Positions 13,010 to 14,996 of a stretch of DNA of 14,996 bases are shown here, piece after piece; position 1 is the stretch's first letter, and every line of letters starts with the position of its first letter. Origin of the DNA: CAZCWX01 sp964502465 (GTDB taxonomy: Bacteria; Desulfobacterota; Binatia; Bin18); assembly GCA_964502465.1 (NCBI GenBank), contig CAZCWX010000365.1, positions 1 through 14,996 on the forward strand. The letters run 5' to 3'. Below the pieces are notes generated by a model. That model saw only the letters and a program-made list of their open reading frames with translations. It was not told where the DNA came from and did no database searches. The translations under genes were made by a program, and so were the position numbers.

Positions 13010-13783
13010 TTAGAGTCGGCTCAACGCCCCCCCTTCAATCCAGATTGTCTGTCCCGTTAAAAACCCCGTTGCTTCTGACGCAAGATAGACGACCGCATCG
13101 CCAATTTCCCGAGGTTGAGCCAGGCGTTTGTATGGAAGATATCGCGCCAATTGCTGTCTCAGCGTCTCGTCTGCCAGGAGCCCCATGCCTTCAGTCCACC
13201 CTGCACCAAGAGCATTCACGGTGATACCGGACCGGGCCCATTCGAGAGCAAGGGCTCGGGTGAGGTTCAATACGCCTGCTTGCGCCGCGCAGTACGCACT
13301 GCCGTTGGCCATGCCCCGCTCAGCGAGTAAAGAGACGACATTCACGATACGTCCCTTGTGTTGAGCCAACATGGGCGTGGCAACAGCACGACAGGCCAGG
13401 TACACACCAGTCAGGTTGACCTCTAGTACTCGCTGCCATTCAGTGGGAGTCACCTCCAAGAGGGGTTTGGCGAAGGGGAGGTCGTGGGCGTTGACGAGAA
13501 TGTCGAGCCGTCCGAGTTCTGCAACCGTGCGTTGCACGAGTCCGCTCATGGCTTCCTCACTCGTCGTATCAAGTAATTGAGCAAAGCCATTCCGCTGGAG
13601 AGCGGTAATCTCGGCAAAGCACAAGTGCAGCGCCTCTTGTTCACGTTGAGTGGGTAGCGTCGTTGTGACTGCGACCTTGGCTCCAGCTTCGGCTAAAGCA
13701 ACGGCAGCAGCGCCTCCAATCGGACTAGACGCGCCGATCACGACCGCGACTTTGTCACGCAGAGAGAACGCTTCGAGACTCAT
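13010..13783 (-). CDS. Short-chain dehydrogenase/reductase with Gln at the catalytic Lys position
   Basis: A 257-aa classical-size SDR. ATG 13783 overlaps the TGA of the upstream SDR gene (ATGA), so the two are translationally coupled. The Rossmann loop is IGASSPIG (16-23) where TGxxxGIG is usual. Asn123 (VNLTG) and Ser151 (NVVSLL) are in place and Tyr164 starts the active-site motif, but YxxxK reads Y-C-A-A-Q, with Gln168 (codon CAA) for Lys. The structural motif NNAG reads VNAH (97-100). The C-terminus GFLTGQTIWIEGGALSRL is typical of FabG-like SDRs. Without the Lys that binds the nicotinamide ribose and lowers the Tyr pKa, activity may be weak or lost. It may act as a non-catalytic partner of the intact upstream SDR. 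The substrate is unknown. Confidence 0.92.
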   Translation of the reverse strand: MSLEAFSLRDKVAVVIGASSPIGGAAAVALAEAGAKVAVTTTLPTQREQEALHLCFAEITALQRNGFAQLLDTTSEEAMSGLVQRTVAELGRLDILVNAHDLPFAKPLLEVTPTEWQRVLEVNLTGVYLACRAVATPMLAQHKGRIVNVVSLLAERGMANGSAYCAAQAGVLNLTRALALEWARSGITVNALGAGWTEGMGLLADETLRQQLARYLPYKRLAQPREIGDAVVYLASEATGFLTGQTIWIEGGALSRL

Positions 13784-14595
13784 CGTCCTTCTCCTTCTAG
13801 CGGGACCACTGGTGCAAAGCCAGTCGGAACCTGGCCCCCAGCGAGACCGCCACCTTCCAGCGAGATCATCTCGCCGTTCATGTAAGGAGACAGGCCTGAC
13901 GCGAGAAACACACACAACGGACCAAGTTCTTCGTCTTTACCGACTCGACCAACAGGAATAAATTTCCCACCTTGCCAGAACTGTAACATCATTGGATCGT
14001 CATGAGGAAAGATCCCTGGGAGGATCAATGTGGCCTGGATATTTTTGTCTGCATAGTTAAAAGCCAACGCGCGGGTAAAATTAATGAGACCAGCTTTGGC
14101 AGTGGCGTACATAAAATTGTGCCGCATTGGGCGCACACCCACACCAGAAGTGATGTTGATAATCTTGCCACTCCCTTGGCGCAGCAGGTGAGGGAGCACC
14201 GCTCGGCAACAGTAGAAAGCCCCAGTCAGATTCACATCAATACCCATGCGCCACTGCTCATCGGTGATGGCTTCGAGCGGTTTGTTCCACCCTGAGGTCG
14301 CGCCACCAGCATTATTGACCAGGATATCGATCCGTCCGAACTCGGCTCTCGTTGTTTCAACCATCGCATTGACGGACGTTGAGTTCGTGACGTCGGTCGG
14401 CACAGCCAGACAACGACGCCCCCTGGTCCGTACCATTTGCGCGGTTTCCTCAATCTGCGTGTGTGTACGAGCTGCGGCGACGATATCGGCGCCGGCCTCT
14501 GCCAACGCGAGGGCCATGGCACGTCCCAATCCGCGCCCGGCCCCGGTCATGATAGCAACCTTGCCATCGAGCCTGAGTTTCTCTAGAACATTCAC
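13780..14595 (-). CDS. Short-chain dehydrogenase/reductase (intact active site)
   Basis: A 271-aa NAD(P)-dependent oxidoreductase counted from the GTG at 14595, chosen because GGGAGGG lies 5 nt upstream. The in-frame ATG at 14613 has none. The cofactor loop is TGAGRGLG (17-24), Asp68 follows in PTDVT, and NNAG is at 94-97. The catalytic set is complete: Asn122 (VNLTG), Ser150 (NITSG), Tyr163 and Lys167 (YATAK). ILPGIFPHDD (191-200) replaces the usual PG..xT loop. The C-terminus SPYMNGEMISLEGG is standard, with an extra Gly/Pro-rich tail of about 20 residues. It is the first gene of a two-gene unit with the second SDR (4-nt overlap). The substrate cannot be told; acyl or alicyclic alcohol substrates are common for such enzymes. 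Confidence 0.93.
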   Translation of the reverse strand: MNVLEKLRLDGKVAIMTGAGRGLGRAMALALAEAGADIVAAARTHTQIEETAQMVRTRGRRCLAVPTDVTNSTSVNAMVETTRAEFGRIDILVNNAGGATSGWNKPLEAITDEQWRMGIDVNLTGAFYCCRAVLPHLLRQGSGKIINITSGVGVRPMRHNFMYATAKAGLINFTRALAFNYADKNIQATLILPGIFPHDDPMMLQFWQGGKFIPVGRVGKDEELGPLCVFLASGLSPYMNGEMISLEGGGLAGGQVPTGFAPVVPLEGEGR

Positions 14596-14600
14596 GGTTT

Positions 14601-14607
14601 CCCTCCC
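14601..14607 (-). promoter_or_regulatory. Ribosome-binding site fixing the GTG start of the first SDR
   Basis: GGGAGGG on the minus strand, 5 nt before GTG 14595. It lies inside the reading frame that would begin at the ATG 14613, which supports the shorter protein. Confidence 0.7.
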
Positions 14608-14642
14608 CGACATTCATTACCCGTTACCGGGTCTTTGTCATG

Positions 14643-14661
14643 CTTCGGCCGGAGGCCGAAG
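14643..14661. repeat. Perfect 8-bp hairpin between divergent genes
   Basis: CTTCGGCC (14643-14650) and GGCCGAAG (14654-14661) enclose a GGA loop. A second, smaller palindrome, ACCCG/CGGGT, lies at 14619-14632. Both are in the leader of the SDR pair on the minus strand. No U-run follows on either strand, so neither looks like an intrinsic terminator. They may shape the leader RNA or be an operator. Confidence 0.55.
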
Positions 14662-14696
14662 GATCTCTTTCCTGTTCGCCTTGTTATCAAAAATGA

Positions 14697-14726
14697 TTGA
14701 CGGCAAAAACCCAGGTTTGCTAGGGT
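14697..14726 (+). promoter_or_regulatory. Candidate sigma-70 promoter for the right-edge gene
   Basis: TTGACG (14697-14702) and TAGGGT (14721-14726) with an 18-nt spacer, about 50 nt before ATG 14776. The -35 box is good and the -10 box is mediocre. Confidence 0.4.
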
Positions 14727-14775
14727 GTGTGTCAGGTTGAGAGGAATTGACGAGCTGAAGGGAAGGCTCTGTAAG

Positions 14776-14996
14776 ATGGGCGACGGCATGCGAAGCCAAT
14801 GGCAGGACTTTATCGAAGGGGAAATCTATACAGACGCCGAAGCGCCCTGGCGTGACGACCCCGCTTTTGTTCTGCTCCGACAATTTTCTGGGCTGCGTGA
14901 GGGGGTCGGTGGTCGTATCGCCCCGGCGCTCACGCAAGCCATTGGCCTGGTGCGGGCGGTGGCAGGAGTTGATCTGGCAAGATTGGTTCAGGCAAA
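14776..14996 (+). CDS. Partial protein of unknown function (N-terminal 73 aa)
   Basis: A frame opening at ATG 14776 with GGAAGG (14761-14766) nine nt upstream; it runs off the right edge after 73 codons. A second in-frame ATG is at 14788. The visible part is soluble-looking: an acidic start (QDFIEGEIYTDAEAPWRDDP) then an amphipathic Ala/Gly/Leu-rich stretch (FSGLREGVGGRIAPAL). No domain was recognised, and there is no signal peptide or cysteine. It is divergent from the SDR pair and preceded by a plausible promoter, so it is probably a real gene. Confidence 0.6.
   Translation, partial: MGDGMRSQWQDFIEGEIYTDAEAPWRDDPAFVLLRQFSGLREGVGGRIAPALTQAIGLVRAVAGVDLARLVQA

Noticed and set aside
12788..13060. 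Plus-strand frame with Ser-Ile/Ser-Val repeats
   Set aside because: The repeats are simply the hexamer microsatellite translated; the frame runs into the convergent SDR gene and has no ribosome-binding site.

Overview
The window looks like a chromosomal segment of an environmental bacterium of moderate GC content. It carries a PlsX/PlsY-type acyltransferase gene (plsY), bacterial tRNA and rRNA-modification genes, a quinol-dependent nitric oxide reductase, a HemQ-type coproheme decarboxylase, a class III CoA-transferase and two SDR oxidoreductases. Intergenic spaces are rich in small palindromic and tandem repeats (a GTAG-headed REP pair, an AGC-headed heptamer array, hexamer microsatellites). 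That style suits large-genome uncultured lineages such as Tectomicrobia or Binatota, but the phylum cannot be fixed from this sequence.

Left part (1-3.8 kb): on the minus strand a tRNA-Pro(CGG) gene is followed by plsY, which runs off the left edge. A 362-bp gene-free stretch holds an inverted repeat and a REP doublet. A two-gene minus-strand unit follows (GNAT acetyltransferase, then a membrane-anchored coiled-coil protein), divergent from an RlmD-type rRNA methyltransferase gene. A small unknown gene (83 aa) lies downstream on the plus strand.

Middle (3.8-7.7 kb): a small Rieske ferredoxin gene is divergent from a DUF2231 membrane protein gene, and the latter converges on a CDGSH iron-sulfur protein gene. 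The terminator for the CDGSH transcript lies inside the 3' coding region of the DUF2231 gene. Upstream of CDGSH on the minus strand are a CaiB/BaiF CoA-transferase and a ThiO-type glycine oxidase, separated by a heptamer-repeat element.

Respiratory/heme block (7.9-12.1 kb, minus strand): the order of transcription is half-size UPF0016 cation transporter, qNOR (norZ), stand-alone PAS protein, hemQ. The qNOR has every FeB ligand and the quinol-site residues, so it should reduce NO to N2O rather than dismutate it. A heme-consuming NO reductase next to a heme-synthesis enzyme and a possible sensor suggests a nitrosative-stress or denitrification unit.

Right part (12.2-15 kb): a PRiA4_ORF3-like gene on the plus strand, a repeat-filled convergent spacer, and two translationally coupled SDR genes on the minus strand. 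The second SDR has Gln in place of the catalytic Lys. A divergent plus-strand gene of unknown function starts at 14776 and runs off the right edge.

No CRISPR array, complete insertion sequence or prophage was seen. The best leads for something new are the SDR pair with one degenerate active site, the Rieske/DUF2231/CDGSH trio, and the qNOR-PAS-HemQ block.
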